Shown here: positions 25,535 to 34,276 of the stretch, in pieces
How the letters are laid out: each line of letters opens with the position of its first letter
Position numbering within the stretch: the first letter of the stretch is position 1
Assembly: GCA_902776375.1 (NCBI GenBank)
Contig: CACYPV010000018.1
Span: 1-53,422, forward strand
DNA: 53,422 nt
Reading direction: 5' to 3'
DNA from: an uncultured Ruminococcus sp.
GTDB lineage: Bacteria > Bacillota > Clostridia > Oscillospirales > Acutalibacteraceae
Made by a program: the position numbers and the translations under genes
The notes under the pieces: model-generated
What the model was told of the DNA's origin: nothing
What the model saw: only the letters and a program-made list of their open reading frames with translations
Database searches by the model: none

Positions 25535-25965
25535 AATCGGTGAATGAAATGAAGCTCAGCTTCCCGTCAAAAAGCTGCAACGAAGCGTTCGCGCGCAGCG
25601 CGGTGGCGGCGTTCATTATGAACCTCGACCCCACCGTGAACGAGCTGAGCGACCTGAAAACCGCCGTGTCCGAGGCCGTAACTAACAGCATTGTGCACGG
25701 CTACCGCAGACAAAGCGGCGTTATATACATAAGCGGAAGGATACTTGAAAACGGCAGGGTGACGGTAAAGATCCGCGACAAGGGCTGCGGCATTGCGGAC
25801 GTTGAGCAAGCCATGCAGCCGCTTTTTACCACCGCAGCGGACGAGGAACGCGCGGGGCTTGGCTTCGCTGTCATGCAAAGCTTTTGCGACAAAGTGCGCG
25901 TTACCTCGACTGTGGGCAAGGGCACCACGGTCACGCTTGAAAAGCTGATCGGCGCCGATGACTGA
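25531..25965 (+). CDS. spoIIAB: Anti-sigma F factor SpoIIAB
   Basis: A 144-aa GHKL-fold serine kinase. ATP-binding boxes are visible: N box EAVTNSIVHGY, G1 DKGCGI, G2 GLGFAVMQSF. It holds sigma F inactive in the mother cell and before septation and phosphorylates SpoIIAA. It overlaps spoIIAA by 4 nt and the sigF gene by 8 nt, keeping the three products in step. Confidence 0.95.
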   Translation: MKSVNEMKLSFPSKSCNEAFARSAVAAFIMNLDPTVNELSDLKTAVSEAVTNSIVHGYRRQSGVIYISGRILENGRVTVKIRDKGCGIADVEQAMQPLFTTAADEERAGLGFAVMQSFCDKVRVTSTVGKGTTVTLEKLIGADD

Positions 25966-26617
25966 GCGCGACGAGCTGGCGCGGCGGCACCTGGGGCTTG
26001 TGCACGCGCTGTGCAAGCGCTTTTCAGGCAGGGGCATCGAATACGATGAGCTGTTCGCCGCAGGCTGTCTGGGGCTTAGCAAGGCGCTCAACAACTTTGA
26101 CGAAAGCCGAAACCTGCAATTCTCCACCTACGCCTTCCCCGTGATAGCCGGCGAGATAAAGCGGCTGTTCCGCGACGGCGGGGCGGTAAAGGTCAGCCGT
26201 TCGGTAAAAGAGCTGTCGCTCAAGATCGCGAAGCTCAACAGCGAATATATCGCTAAAAACGGGGTCGAGCCCGGCGTCAGCGAGCTTGCGAAGCTGCTCG
26301 ACGTCAGCCCCGAAAGGATAATCGAGGCTATCGGCAGCGCACGCGCGCCGCTGTCGCTGACCGCTGACTGCGACGAGGACGGCAGCCCTCAGCTCGACGT
26401 GCCGACCCCAGACATACAGGAGGAAATAACCGAGCGCCTCAGCCTGAACCAAGCGCTCGGCACACTTGACGAAAACGACAAAAAGCTGATACGCCTGCGC
26501 TATTACCAATGCAAAACCCAGACCGAGACCGCGCGGCTGCTCGGCATGACGCAGGTTCAGGTCAGCCGGCGGGAAAAGAAAATACTAGCGGTCATCAGAG
26601 AAAAAATGTCGGCGTAA
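25958..26617 (+). CDS. sigF: Sporulation sigma factor F
   Basis: A 219-aa sigma-70 factor that directs early forespore transcription. Region 2 is YDELFAAGCLGLSKALNNFD and FSTYAFPVIAGEIKRLFRD; region 3 contains KVSRSVKELSLKIAKLN; region 4 has LIRLRYYQCKTQTETARLLG and VQVSRREKKIL. The operon order spoIIAA-spoIIAB-sigF is that of B. subtilis. Its presence shows the host is an endospore former or descends from one. Confidence 0.95.
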   Translation: MTERDELARRHLGLVHALCKRFSGRGIEYDELFAAGCLGLSKALNNFDESRNLQFSTYAFPVIAGEIKRLFRDGGAVKVSRSVKELSLKIAKLNSEYIAKNGVEPGVSELAKLLDVSPERIIEAIGSARAPLSLTADCDEDGSPQLDVPTPDIQEEITERLSLNQALGTLDENDKKLIRLRYYQCKTQTETARLLGMTQVQVSRREKKILAVIREKMSA

Positions 26618-26629
26618 ATATCATCAGTT

Positions 26630-27973
26630 TCACAGATTATTTCCCCTGATGACCAGCTCCGCCCATTCGGCAGGACCTACCGCGCCGTTCTGCTCTATGC
26701 CGAGCGAACGCTGGAAGGCGATGACCGCCGCCTTTGTGCGCGGGCCGAAAATGCCGTCCACCGCTACAGCCGGAACAGCCGGGTTCCCCTGCGCCACGAC
26801 GTTGAGGTAGCGCTGGATTATCCGCACGCTCTCTCCCCTGTCGCCCTCAATGATGAACCGCCCCGGGTAGGGCTCGCCTATCGCTGTGCGGTAGCTCGGC
26901 GGCAGATCCTTGACCGCGTCTCGGTACGCCTGCTCGATCTCAAAAAACACGTTCGCGTCCACAACTCCGGTGACGGGCAGCCCGTAGTTGTTCTGGAAGG
27001 TGTAGACCGCGTCGCGCGTCAGCTCGCCGAAAAAGCCCGTTATCGGTATCGGCGGCAGCTCAGGGTAAAAGTAGCCGAGGAACGCCAGATAGTACTGCAG
27101 CGCCTCAACGTCGGCTCCCCAGCTGCCAATGCTCATCTCGCGGGTGTAGCGCTTCTCGACCTCCGACAGAGTCAGCCCCTCGCTGGTGATCTCGCTCAGC
27201 CGCTTGACCCCCGCGAAGATCTGCTTTATCTTGTACCACGTCGCCTTGCCGACAACGCCGTCGGGGTCGAGGCTGAAAATCTGCTGAAACGTCCTGACGG
27301 CGTTCTCCGTTTCCAAATCGTACACGCCGGTGTTGCCGTTCACAGTCGGTATGGCGGGATAATTCTTCGCGATGCGGTTCAGCTCGCGCTTTATCGTCAG
27401 CACGTCGTCGCCGAAGGAGCCGCGGCGAAGCGCCACCCCGGGGTAGGACTCGGTGTTGCCGCCTACCTCGGCGTTGTAAACTATTGCGATATCGTCGCCG
27501 TAATAGTAGCGCAGTATCTGTATAGGCGTGTAGCCCTGATTCGCGAGCGTTACCGTGCCCCACTGCGACAGCCCGTTGCAAAACGTAGTGTATCCGTCGC
27601 AAAACTGCGCGTAGATCGGCTCTACGCTGCCAGGGCGCACGATATAGTTGTTGAATATCTCGTCGACTATGCGGCTGATATTGTCGTATATCTCGCCGCC
27701 GTAAACGAATTTCTGGTCTATAGACGTGTTGTCGGTGATGTCGAAATCATAACCTCGGCTGCGGTAATACTCGGTGTAAACGCGGTTGAGCGCAAAGGTT
27801 ATCTGCGCCAAAATGTTCGCGCGTATGGCGCTTTCCGGCCATGTGGGATAGATCTCGTTAGAGGCGACGTTCTTGATGTATTCCGTAAACGGCACGGTGA
27901 CATTCGGCGCGGGGGTGTTTGGTCTGCCCAAATGGACGGTTATCGTCTGCGGTATAACGGGTGTTGCTGCCAT
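26630..27973 (-). CDS. SpoIID-like domain protein with three peptidoglycan-binding repeats
   Basis: A 447-aa protein. The N-terminal 180 residues resemble SpoIID/LytB amidase-enhancer domains (YIKNVASNEIYPTWPESAI, then CNGLSQWGTVTLANQGYTPI, then ILRYYYGDD). Three PG_binding_1 repeats follow (about 190-255, 280-350, 372-445) with motifs such as LNRIAKNYPAIPTVNGNTGV and VDGIFGPRTKAAVIAFQRSL. No signal peptide is visible, so it may be a spore-layer protein made in the mother cell. It overlaps with the operon head at 27976 and converges on sigF with only 12 nt between, in keeping with a sporulation role. Confidence 0.85.
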   Translation of the reverse strand: MAATPVIPQTITVHLGRPNTPAPNVTVPFTEYIKNVASNEIYPTWPESAIRANILAQITFALNRVYTEYYRSRGYDFDITDNTSIDQKFVYGGEIYDNISRIVDEIFNNYIVRPGSVEPIYAQFCDGYTTFCNGLSQWGTVTLANQGYTPIQILRYYYGDDIAIVYNAEVGGNTESYPGVALRRGSFGDDVLTIKRELNRIAKNYPAIPTVNGNTGVYDLETENAVRTFQQIFSLDPDGVVGKATWYKIKQIFAGVKRLSEITSEGLTLSEVEKRYTREMSIGSWGADVEALQYYLAFLGYFYPELPPIPITGFFGELTRDAVYTFQNNYGLPVTGVVDANVFFEIEQAYRDAVKDLPPSYRTAIGEPYPGRFIIEGDRGESVRIIQRYLNVVAQGNPAVPAVAVDGIFGPRTKAAVIAFQRSLGIEQNGAVGPAEWAELVIRGNNL

Positions 27974-27975
27974 GC

Positions 27976-28398
27976 TCAGCCCTCCCTGACTCCGCTCAGC
28001 GGCTCGAGCGCCACGGGGAGGATCGTTTCTATCCTGTCCTGCACAGTGACCGGGTAGTCGACTATCTCGCGAAAATCGGGATGATAGACAGAAATAAGAT
28101 AGGTAACGTTGTTCTTCCCCGCGGTCTCGGGGCTGTTGTTATCGCTGCCGACGCAGGACGGCAGGACTATTTCGTTGACTATTCCCGACTCGTCGGTCAC
28201 GTCGTGATACAGGCTGTAGCGCATGCCGCCGTCGATCACCGCAACGTCGACAAACACGTTCTTTACGGGAAAGCTGCGGTTTGCCGCGCTTACCTGCACC
28301 TTCAGCGAGCCGCGCCCCTTATGCTCATTGATATACCTTTCAAACTCAGGCTTGAAGGGCGAATCGCCCGAAATGCGGTTTTCGTAGTTGCTAATCAT
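27976..28398 (-). CDS. Small beta-sandwich protein of the spore-peptidoglycan operon
   Basis: An about 140-aa protein starting at ATG 28398 (MISNYENRI), whose ribosome binding site AAAGGGG lies in the 3' arm of a hairpin. The sequence GSLKVQVSAANRSFPVKNVF, then DVTDESGIVNEIVLP, has the pattern of carboxypeptidase-regulatory-like or transthyretin-like domains. A longer frame opens upstream but would overlap the preceding gene without an RBS. Its stop nearly touches the SpoIID-like gene, and the pair is likely co-translated. Function unknown. Confidence 0.7.
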   Translation of the reverse strand: MISNYENRISGDSPFKPEFERYINEHKGRGSLKVQVSAANRSFPVKNVFVDVAVIDGGMRYSLYHDVTDESGIVNEIVLPSCVGSDNNSPETAGKNNVTYLISVYHPDFREIVDYPVTVQDRIETILPVALEPLSGVREG

Positions 28399-28406
28399 AA
28401 AAAAGA

Positions 28407-28442
28407 CCCCTTTCATCAGACATTCTATGCCGATGAAAGGGG
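28407..28442 (-). promoter_or_regulatory. Hairpin overlapping a ribosome binding site (terminator or RNA switch)
   Basis: On the minus strand, CCCCTTTCATC (28432-28442) pairs perfectly with GATGAAAGGGG (28407-28417), 14-nt loop, followed by TCTTTTTTATG. The T run makes it a terminator, yet the AAAGGGG of the 3' arm is the RBS of the next gene and the T run ends at its ATG. It could limit or regulate translation and read-through. Confidence 0.7.
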
Positions 28443-28459
28443 TTTGTTGAATAAAGAAA

Positions 28460-29590
28460 TCAATTTGTTTCAAAAGCGTAGGCAAGCCACGCGTAGGACA
28501 GCTCGGTGTACAGCGCTTCGGCGTTATCCACAAGGTCGGATTCCCTGTTGAGATATTTCAGCCCGTCGCCTACCACTGCGTCATACCGCCTGACTATACT
28601 TTGGAACCAAAGCGAATCGTCGCGTTTTTTGGTCTTTTGATACTCTTGCAAATCGAACTTGTCTTGGCTGACCTGCGTAGAAACTGTGGTGAACAGCGTG
28701 TTCATGTCCTTGACCGCGAGCGCGTCGGAACTGCCTGAGAACTTTTTGTACGCGTCGGTGTTGATCAAGTTATTCTCAAGCGACTTGACCGCGGGCTCGG
28801 ACGCCGCGATAATCGCCTCAAGCTCGGGTATGGTAAAATGCTTGCCCTCCTTGCGCAGCTTGTACTCGAGCACGCAGTTTTGGGCGTTTTTCAGGTCGTC
28901 CCTGCTCAGCGCGTCGAGCGCCGACTTTCTGCCCGCCATCTTTCCGCTGATAGAATCGTACATCCCCCTCAGCCCCGAGGGCAGGTCGTCGTATGACTTG
29001 AAATCGTCATAGGCTTTGATAAGCTCTTTGGCGGCAGCGTCAACGGTATCGTCGCCGTTTTGATACACATTGGGATCATAAACCTCTTTGAAGTTATCCC
29101 TGCACCGAATGACGTTAGCAAAATCGCGCATGGCGTTTGCCTGCGGAGCCGAAACATCCTCTATTATTTTATAGCCCTCGTCGTAGTTGCCCGCAAGGAT
29201 CTCGCTTTCAGCCTTGTCGATCTTATAATCGTCGGAGTTGTTCCGGATAATCAGCGTTATCAAAATCCCGACCGCCGCTGCCAAAGCGACGCCGACCGCT
29301 ATCAGCGTTATAATCAGAGCCTTATTAACCTTTTTCTTGGGTTTCGCCTTTTGCGCTGCAGGCTGAACAGGCATTGCCGCGGGCATGGGCTGCCTGAACT
29401 CCTTTGGAACAGGCGGAAAATACTCGTCCACGCCAAAGCTCTGGCGCGACGGCTCGTCGTAATCGAAGTTATCCGGCGCAGATGATACAGACCTCACGGG
29501 CGTCTTAACGCCGTGCGGAAGCTGCCAACCGCAGCGCGGGCAAACAGTTAAATTGTCATCCATTTTCGATCCGCATTTACCGCAAAACAT
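28460..29590 (-). CDS. Zinc-ribbon membrane protein of unknown function
   Basis: A 376-aa protein. The N-terminal zinc ribbon is MFCGKCGSKMDDN and CPRCGWQLPHG. A Pro-rich linker is followed by one membrane span (ALIITLIAVGVALAAAVGIL, about 92-115), then an extracellular helical domain of about 260 residues without known motifs. This architecture is common in Firmicutes for surface proteins of unknown function. I chose ATG 29590 after AAGGGAG. It heads a three-gene minus-strand unit, with a hairpin before the second gene. Confidence 0.75.
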   Translation of the reverse strand: MFCGKCGSKMDDNLTVCPRCGWQLPHGVKTPVRSVSSAPDNFDYDEPSRQSFGVDEYFPPVPKEFRQPMPAAMPVQPAAQKAKPKKKVNKALIITLIAVGVALAAAVGILITLIIRNNSDDYKIDKAESEILAGNYDEGYKIIEDVSAPQANAMRDFANVIRCRDNFKEVYDPNVYQNGDDTVDAAAKELIKAYDDFKSYDDLPSGLRGMYDSISGKMAGRKSALDALSRDDLKNAQNCVLEYKLRKEGKHFTIPELEAIIAASEPAVKSLENNLINTDAYKKFSGSSDALAVKDMNTLFTTVSTQVSQDKFDLQEYQKTKKRDDSLWFQSIVRRYDAVVGDGLKYLNRESDLVDNAEALYTELSYAWLAYAFETN

Positions 29591-29783
29591 ACGCACAGCT
29601 CCCTTCGGGTTTATGCAATGATTATAGCATTAACACGGTTTTTTGTAAATACCAAAACGGCGCGCCCTCAATTCGCTTTAACGGTTTAAAGCATAGGCGC
29701 TTTAAAGCGTAGCAATTTAAACCAAAAAAGCGTCCTCTCTTTGTAAGGGTTTCACAAATTTTCGTGCGCAACTATGGTTATAC

Positions 29784-29812
29784 TTGACAAATCTCTGCTT
29801 TCGTGCGATAGT
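29784..29812 (+). promoter_or_regulatory. Promoter of the acyl-CoA synthetase gene
   Basis: TTGACA (29784-29789), 17 bp, GATAGT (29807-29812), with TATATAAG just downstream. It is followed by a leader hairpin. Confidence 0.65.
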
Positions 29813-29829
29813 ATATAAGAAACGAATCT

Positions 29830-29861
29830 GCCCCGACAATATCTTCTCGGGGCGAATTTTT
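29830..29861 (+). terminator. Leader hairpin with T run (possible attenuator)
   Basis: GCCCCGA (29830-29836) pairs with TCGGGGC (29847-29853), followed by GAATTTTTG. It lies between the promoter and the coding start at 29908, so it would terminate most transcripts unless relieved. Conversely, it might end transcripts from an unseen upstream source. Confidence 0.55.
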
Positions 29862-29907
29862 GTCATGATCATATGTTATTTGTTATCGGAAAAAGGAGAA
29901 TGAAAAA

Positions 29908-31563
29908 ATGCCAATCACCGAGCTTCTCACCAGAAACGCGACGTATTTTAAAGACGAGGTCGCGCTGGTCGAGATCAACCCCGAGGTCAAGAATGTTCCG
30001 CACGTTACGTGGCGCGAGTTTTCGCTCATCGAGAGCAACCGCGACGGAGCCTTCCGCAAACAGCTCACTTGGGGTGAATTTGAAGTAAAAGCCAACCGCT
30101 TTGCAAACCTGCTGCTGACCCGCGGCGTTAAAAAGGGCGACAAGGTAGCTATCCTGCTGATGAACTGCCTTGACTGGCTGCCGATCTACTTCGGCATTTT
30201 AAAGACAGGCGCGCTTGCCGTGCCGCTGAACTTCCGCTACACCGCCGAGGAGATCGCCTACTGCGTAGACAAAGCCGACGCCAGCGTGCTGGTGTTCGGT
30301 CCCGAATTCATCGGCAGGGTCGAGGAAGTGCTGCCGCAGATGACGAAAATCAAAAACTGCTTCTATGTCGGCCGCGAATGTCCCGCCTTTGCCGACAGCT
30401 ACGAACAGCTTATCGGATACTGCTCGTCTCAGGCGCCAAGCATCTACATCACCGACGACGACGACGGCGCGATTTACTTTTCATCCGGCACAACGGGCTT
30501 CCCCAAGGCTATACTGCACGCGCACCGCGCGCTGATGCACTCCGCAAGAGTCGAGCAGGCGCACCATGGACAGACCCGCGACGACGTTTTCCTCTGCATT
30601 CCCCCGCTGTACCACACGGGCGCTAAAATGCACTGGTTCGGCAGTCTGTTCTCAGGCAGCAAGGCTGTACTGCTGCGCGGCGTGAGCCCCGAAGGCATCA
30701 TCCGCACCGTCAGCGAGGAGCACTGCTCCATCGTTTGGCTGCTGGTTCCGTGGGCTCAGGATATACTCGACGCCATCGACAGCGGCGAGATCGACCTAAG
30801 CGAATACGACCTCAGCCATTGGCGACTTATGCACATAGGCGCGCAGCCTGTTCCGCCGACGCTTATCAAGCGCTGGAAAGCGATCTTCCCGAACCACGAG
30901 TACGACACCAACTACGGTCTGAGCGAATCCATAGGCCCCGGCTGCGTGCATTTGGGAGTAGGCAACATCAACAAGGTCGGCGCTATCGGCATCCCCGGCT
31001 ACGGCTGGCAGGTTAAGATCGTCGACGAAAACCGCAACGAGGTCAAGGACGGCGTAGGCGAGCTCGCCGTAAAAGGCCCCGGCGTAATGAAGTGCTACTA
31101 CCGCGACGCCAAGGCTACCGAAGAGGTGCTCGACAGCGAGGGCTGGCTGTACACAGGCGATATGGCTGAACGCGACAGCGACGGCTTTATATATCTTGTA
31201 GACCGCAAAAAAGACGTTATCATCTCGGGCGGCGAGAACATTTACCCCGTACAGATCGAGGACTTCCTGCGCTCGAACATCGCGATAAAGGACGTTGCGG
31301 TCATCGGACTTCCCGACAAGCGTCTGGGCGAGATAACCGCTGCTGTTATCGAGGTAAAACCCGAATACAGCCTGAGCGAAGAGGAAGTCAACAACTTCTG
31401 CATGGCGCTCCCTCGCTATAAGCGCCCCCGCAAGATAATCTTTGCCGACGTACCGCGCAACCCGACGGGCAAGATCGAAAAACCCGTCCTCCGCAAAAAA
31501 TACTGCGGCGAAAGCGTAGTCGCGCAGCAAAATGAAATCTCGCAAATTAAAATGGACAATTGA
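29908..31563 (+). CDS. AMP-forming acyl-CoA synthetase
   Basis: A 551-aa adenylate-forming ligase that activates a carboxylic acid with ATP and CoA. Core motifs: YFSSGTTGFPKAILHAH (P-loop), the A5-like TNYGLSESIG, YTGDMAERDSDGF, the hinge RKKDVIISGGENIYP, and the catalytic lysine in NPTGKIEKPVL. There is no signal peptide. The gene is followed by a sodium:solute symporter, suggesting uptake and activation of the same acid. Its substrate (short, medium or aromatic acid) cannot be read from the sequence. Confidence 0.92.
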   Translation: MPITELLTRNATYFKDEVALVEINPEVKNVPHVTWREFSLIESNRDGAFRKQLTWGEFEVKANRFANLLLTRGVKKGDKVAILLMNCLDWLPIYFGILKTGALAVPLNFRYTAEEIAYCVDKADASVLVFGPEFIGRVEEVLPQMTKIKNCFYVGRECPAFADSYEQLIGYCSSQAPSIYITDDDDGAIYFSSGTTGFPKAILHAHRALMHSARVEQAHHGQTRDDVFLCIPPLYHTGAKMHWFGSLFSGSKAVLLRGVSPEGIIRTVSEEHCSIVWLLVPWAQDILDAIDSGEIDLSEYDLSHWRLMHIGAQPVPPTLIKRWKAIFPNHEYDTNYGLSESIGPGCVHLGVGNINKVGAIGIPGYGWQVKIVDENRNEVKDGVGELAVKGPGVMKCYYRDAKATEEVLDSEGWLYTGDMAERDSDGFIYLVDRKKDVIISGGENIYPVQIEDFLRSNIAIKDVAVIGLPDKRLGEITAAVIEVKPEYSLSEEEVNNFCMALPRYKRPRKIIFADVPRNPTGKIEKPVLRKKYCGESVVAQQNEISQIKMDN

Positions 31564-31725
31564 AAGTTGGTCAGCATGTCATCCTGAGCGATTCGAAAAG
31601 CAAAATAGTCGAAGAATCCCCCGATGAAAGGCAGATACGTTGCTCCGCAACCAAAAGCAATACAAATCGGAGCGAAGCGACCCTTAACTTTCAACTTTCA
31701 ACTTTCAACTGTCAATTATAAAAAA
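31564..31725. repeat. Dispersed repeats between the synthetase and the symporter
   Basis: Holds a GTCATCCTGAGCGATTCG copy ending AGTCGAAGAATCCCCC (31577-31621), the CAATACAAATCGGAGCGAAG stretch (31660-31679) and three AACTTTC units (31685-31710). No gene is seen. Confidence 0.6.
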
Positions 31726-31740
31726 CCGGAGGTTTTTAAA

Positions 31741-33309
31741 ATGGATTTTGACTTAGTAATTAAAATCGTCATGCTGGTGCTGTTCTTCGGCGTCATGGTC
31801 GGCGTAGGCGTATACTGCCGCAAAAACGCCACCAACGTCAGCGGCTTCGTGCTCGGCGGCAGAAGCGTAGGCCCGTGGCTTACGGCGTTCGCCTACGGCA
31901 CATCCTACTTTTCCGCGGTAATCTTTATAGGCTACGCGGGACAGTTCGGCTGGAAGTTCGGCATTGCGTCAACTTGGATAGGTATAGGCAACGCCCTTAT
32001 CGGCTCGCTGCTGGCATGGGTGATCCTAGGCAGGCGCACGCGCATTATGACCCAGCACCTGAACTCATCCACCATGCCCGAGTTCTTCGGCAAACGCTTC
32101 AACAGCAATGGTCTTAAGATCGGCGCGTCCATCATCACCTTTATTTTCCTTATCCCCTACACCGCGTCGCTGTACAACGGACTTTCGCGTCTGTTCAGCA
32201 TGGCGTTCAACATCGATTATGTATGGTGCATCATCGCCATGAGCGTGCTGACCGGCATTTACGTTATAGCCGGCGGCTACATGGCAACGGCTATCAACGA
32301 CTTTATCCAGGGTCTTATCATGATCGTCGGCATCGTTGCGGTAATCGCGGCTGTGCTGATGAATCAGGGCGGCTTTGAGTCCGCGCTCAACAAGCTTGCA
32401 GAGGTACCCGCCGAAACTCCCGGAGCGTTCAACTCCTTCTTCGGCCCCGACCCGCTGAGCCTGCTGTTCGTCGTTATACTCACCTCGCTCGGCACCTGGG
32501 GTCTGCCCCAGATGGTGCAGAAGTTCTACGCCATCAAGCATGAGCGCGACATCAAGAAGGGCACAATCATCTCAACCGCGTTCGCTATCATCGTTGCGGG
32601 CGGCTGCTACTTCCTCGGCGGCTTCGGCAGACTTTTCGGCGCTCAGATCGAATACAACCCCGCGACGGGTCAGCCGATCTTCGACTCGATCATCCCCAAT
32701 ATGCTGTCGGGTCTTCCCTCTCTGCTTATCGCGGTAGTCGTGATCCTGGTGCTTTCCGCCTCAATGTCTACCCTCTCCTCGCTTGTTATCGCTTCATCCT
32801 CTACCCTCACTATCGACCTGCTCAAGGGCAACATAGTTAAGAAGATGAACGAGAAGAAGCAGGTGCTTTTGATACGTATCTTCATCGTAGTATTCATCGC
32901 CATTTCGGCGTGTATCGCTATCTATCAGGTTTACAGCAAGAACGCCAGCGTTCAGTTCATCGCTCAGCTCATGGGCGTTTCGTGGGGAGCTCTCGCGGGC
33001 GCGTTCCTCGCTCCCTTCCTCTACGGTCTTTACTGGAAAAAGACAACCAAGCTCGCTTGCTGGGTTAGCTTTATTTTCGGCGTAGGACTTATGCTGTTCA
33101 ACCTCATCATGGGTATCTTCTTCAAGGGCGTTTTGCCCGCGTTCTGGCAGTCGCCCATCAACTGCGGCGCCATCGCGATGCTGGCAGGACTTGTCATCGT
33201 TCCCGTAGTGAGCCTTATTTCTCCCAAGCCCGACAAAAAGCTTGTGGAGGACGCCTTCGCGTGCTATGAAAAGCAGGTTCCCGCAAAGCAGAAAAATTCT
33301 TTGGATTGA
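31741..33309 (+). CDS. Sodium:solute symporter (SSS family)
   Basis: A 522-aa membrane transporter with about 13 spans. The family signature near the N-terminus is FVLGGRSVGPWLTAFAYGTSYFSA, with GWKFGIASTWIGIGNALIGS and later a GGYMATAINDFIQG segment. A cytoplasmic C-terminal tail ends the protein. SSS carriers use the sodium gradient to import organic acids, amino acids or sugars. I chose ATG 31741 after CCGGAGG; the longer open frame runs through repeats. It is paired with the acyl-CoA synthetase. Confidence 0.92.
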   Translation: MDFDLVIKIVMLVLFFGVMVGVGVYCRKNATNVSGFVLGGRSVGPWLTAFAYGTSYFSAVIFIGYAGQFGWKFGIASTWIGIGNALIGSLLAWVILGRRTRIMTQHLNSSTMPEFFGKRFNSNGLKIGASIITFIFLIPYTASLYNGLSRLFSMAFNIDYVWCIIAMSVLTGIYVIAGGYMATAINDFIQGLIMIVGIVAVIAAVLMNQGGFESALNKLAEVPAETPGAFNSFFGPDPLSLLFVVILTSLGTWGLPQMVQKFYAIKHERDIKKGTIISTAFAIIVAGGCYFLGGFGRLFGAQIEYNPATGQPIFDSIIPNMLSGLPSLLIAVVVILVLSASMSTLSSLVIASSSTLTIDLLKGNIVKKMNEKKQVLLIRIFIVVFIAISACIAIYQVYSKNASVQFIAQLMGVSWGALAGAFLAPFLYGLYWKKTTKLACWVSFIFGVGLMLFNLIMGIFFKGVLPAFWQSPINCGAIAMLAGLVIVPVVSLISPKPDKKLVEDAFACYEKQVPAKQKNSLD

Positions 33310-33324
33310 TAAAAACGCATATCA

Positions 33325-33358
33325 AAAAGGAGCAGACGCTTGTCCGCTCCTTTTTTTG
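33325..33358 (+). terminator. Terminator after the symporter
   Basis: AAAAGGAGC (33326-33333) pairs with GCTCCTTTT (33345-33353), followed by a T run. Confidence 0.85.
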
Positions 33359-33376
33359 ATTAAGTAAGTTTTTGAT

Positions 33377-33901
33377 TTAGTAAGTTTTTTCACCCAGCAC
33401 GGTGCCGTCGTTTGTTTTGTAAACTAACCTGATGCTCACATCGCGTCCGCTCGCCTTGGCGATCTTTTCTTTGCTGTCAGCCATAGTTTTGGCGATACTT
33501 TTATTCTCTAACTGAGAAGCAAGCGCCGTCTTATAAAGCGATATCTGCTCTGAGGGTATTTCATTCTTATAGATATACTCATAAACCAGAGTATCGCCCT
33601 CTGCATATACATTGACGTTCATATCGTCAGTGCCGGCTTGTTTCGCCGAGCCCTTCATAAGCTCAACAATTTGATCCATTGTCAGGGTCGCGCCGCTGTT
33701 GCTGCTATCGTTTGCGCTGCTTTCAACCAAGCTGCTCTCGTCCTTGCCGCTCTCAACCTTGCTGCTTTCTGTGCTGCCGCCCTCGGTCTTGCTGCTTTCA
33801 ACCTTGCTGCTTTCGGCTTCGCTGCTGCTGTCAGATGATCCGCAGCCCGCAAACGACAGGCAAAAAACAGAAAGCATAGCTATAGCTATCAGTTTTTTCA
33901 A
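33377..33901 (-). CDS. Ser-rich lipoprotein
   Basis: A 174-aa lipoprotein. Lipobox LSFAGCGSS with Cys at about 20. A long Ser/Glu/Lys spacer follows (repeats of SSKVESSKT type, about 23-70), then a folded C-terminal domain (MDQIVELMKGSAKQAG ... DVSIRLVYKTNDG) resembling DUF4854-like domains. The start is TTG 33901 with AAGGAG 6 nt upstream; the longer frame above lacks a site. It is likely membrane-anchored on the outer face. Function unknown. Last clear backbone gene before the tRNA-Leu locus. Confidence 0.8.
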   Translation of the reverse strand: MKKLIAIAMLSVFCLSFAGCGSSDSSSEAESSKVESSKTEGGSTESSKVESGKDESSLVESSANDSSNSGATLTMDQIVELMKGSAKQAGTDDMNVNVYAEGDTLVYEYIYKNEIPSEQISLYKTALASQLENKSIAKTMADSKEKIAKASGRDVSIRLVYKTNDGTVLGEKTY

Positions 33902-34022
33902 TGTAACTCCTTCTTTCTTGTAAGATAATGAAATCATATCACAAATCATGCGGTTTTGCAAGTGCAAACAATCTTTTTGTTATCAGCTGTAAGGCACTTT
34001 ATGCATTTGCCGCAGCATTTTA

Positions 34023-34051
34023 TTGACTTTTGATAAAAAAGAATGTATAAT
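34023..34051 (+). promoter_or_regulatory. Consensus promoter of the original tRNA-Leu gene
   Basis: TTGACT (34023-34028), 17 bp, TATAAT (34046-34051). The first tRNA-Leu 5' remnant begins 18 bp later at 34070, the normal distance for a tRNA gene. No comparable promoter stands before the later remnants or the intact tRNA at 36418. Confidence 0.75.
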
Positions 34052-34069
34052 AGTTTAGTCAAGAAAAAC

Positions 34070-34202
34070 GCGCCTGTGGCGGATGAAGCGAGCAAAAGCG
34101 AGGTTTGAAATAAGGAGTACAAGGCAGCACAGTGCGCGACGCGGTACGACTATATTTCAAGCGGGACACACCACGCCGGATTTAGGTAACGCCACCTCGG
34201 TG
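34070..34202 (+). pseudogene. tRNA-Leu 5' remnant A with D-loop insertion and element-end signature
   Basis: Begins with the tRNA-Leu acceptor strand GCGCCTGTGGCGGA. About 95 nt of foreign DNA interrupt the D-loop region. It resumes with CCGGATTTAG (anticodon) and runs into GGTAACGCCACCTCGGTG (34185-34202), the same end signature as the 16.9-kb element. The insert contains an inverted repeat (TTGAAATA.. / ..TATATTTCAA). Remnant B shares about 113 bp of it. The 3' half of this tRNA copy is not nearby. Confidence 0.7.
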
Positions 34203-34276
34203 GAAGAATCATAATGGAAAATTGAAAATGGAAAGTTGAAAATTTAGGGTCACTTCGCTCCGATTTATATTGTATT

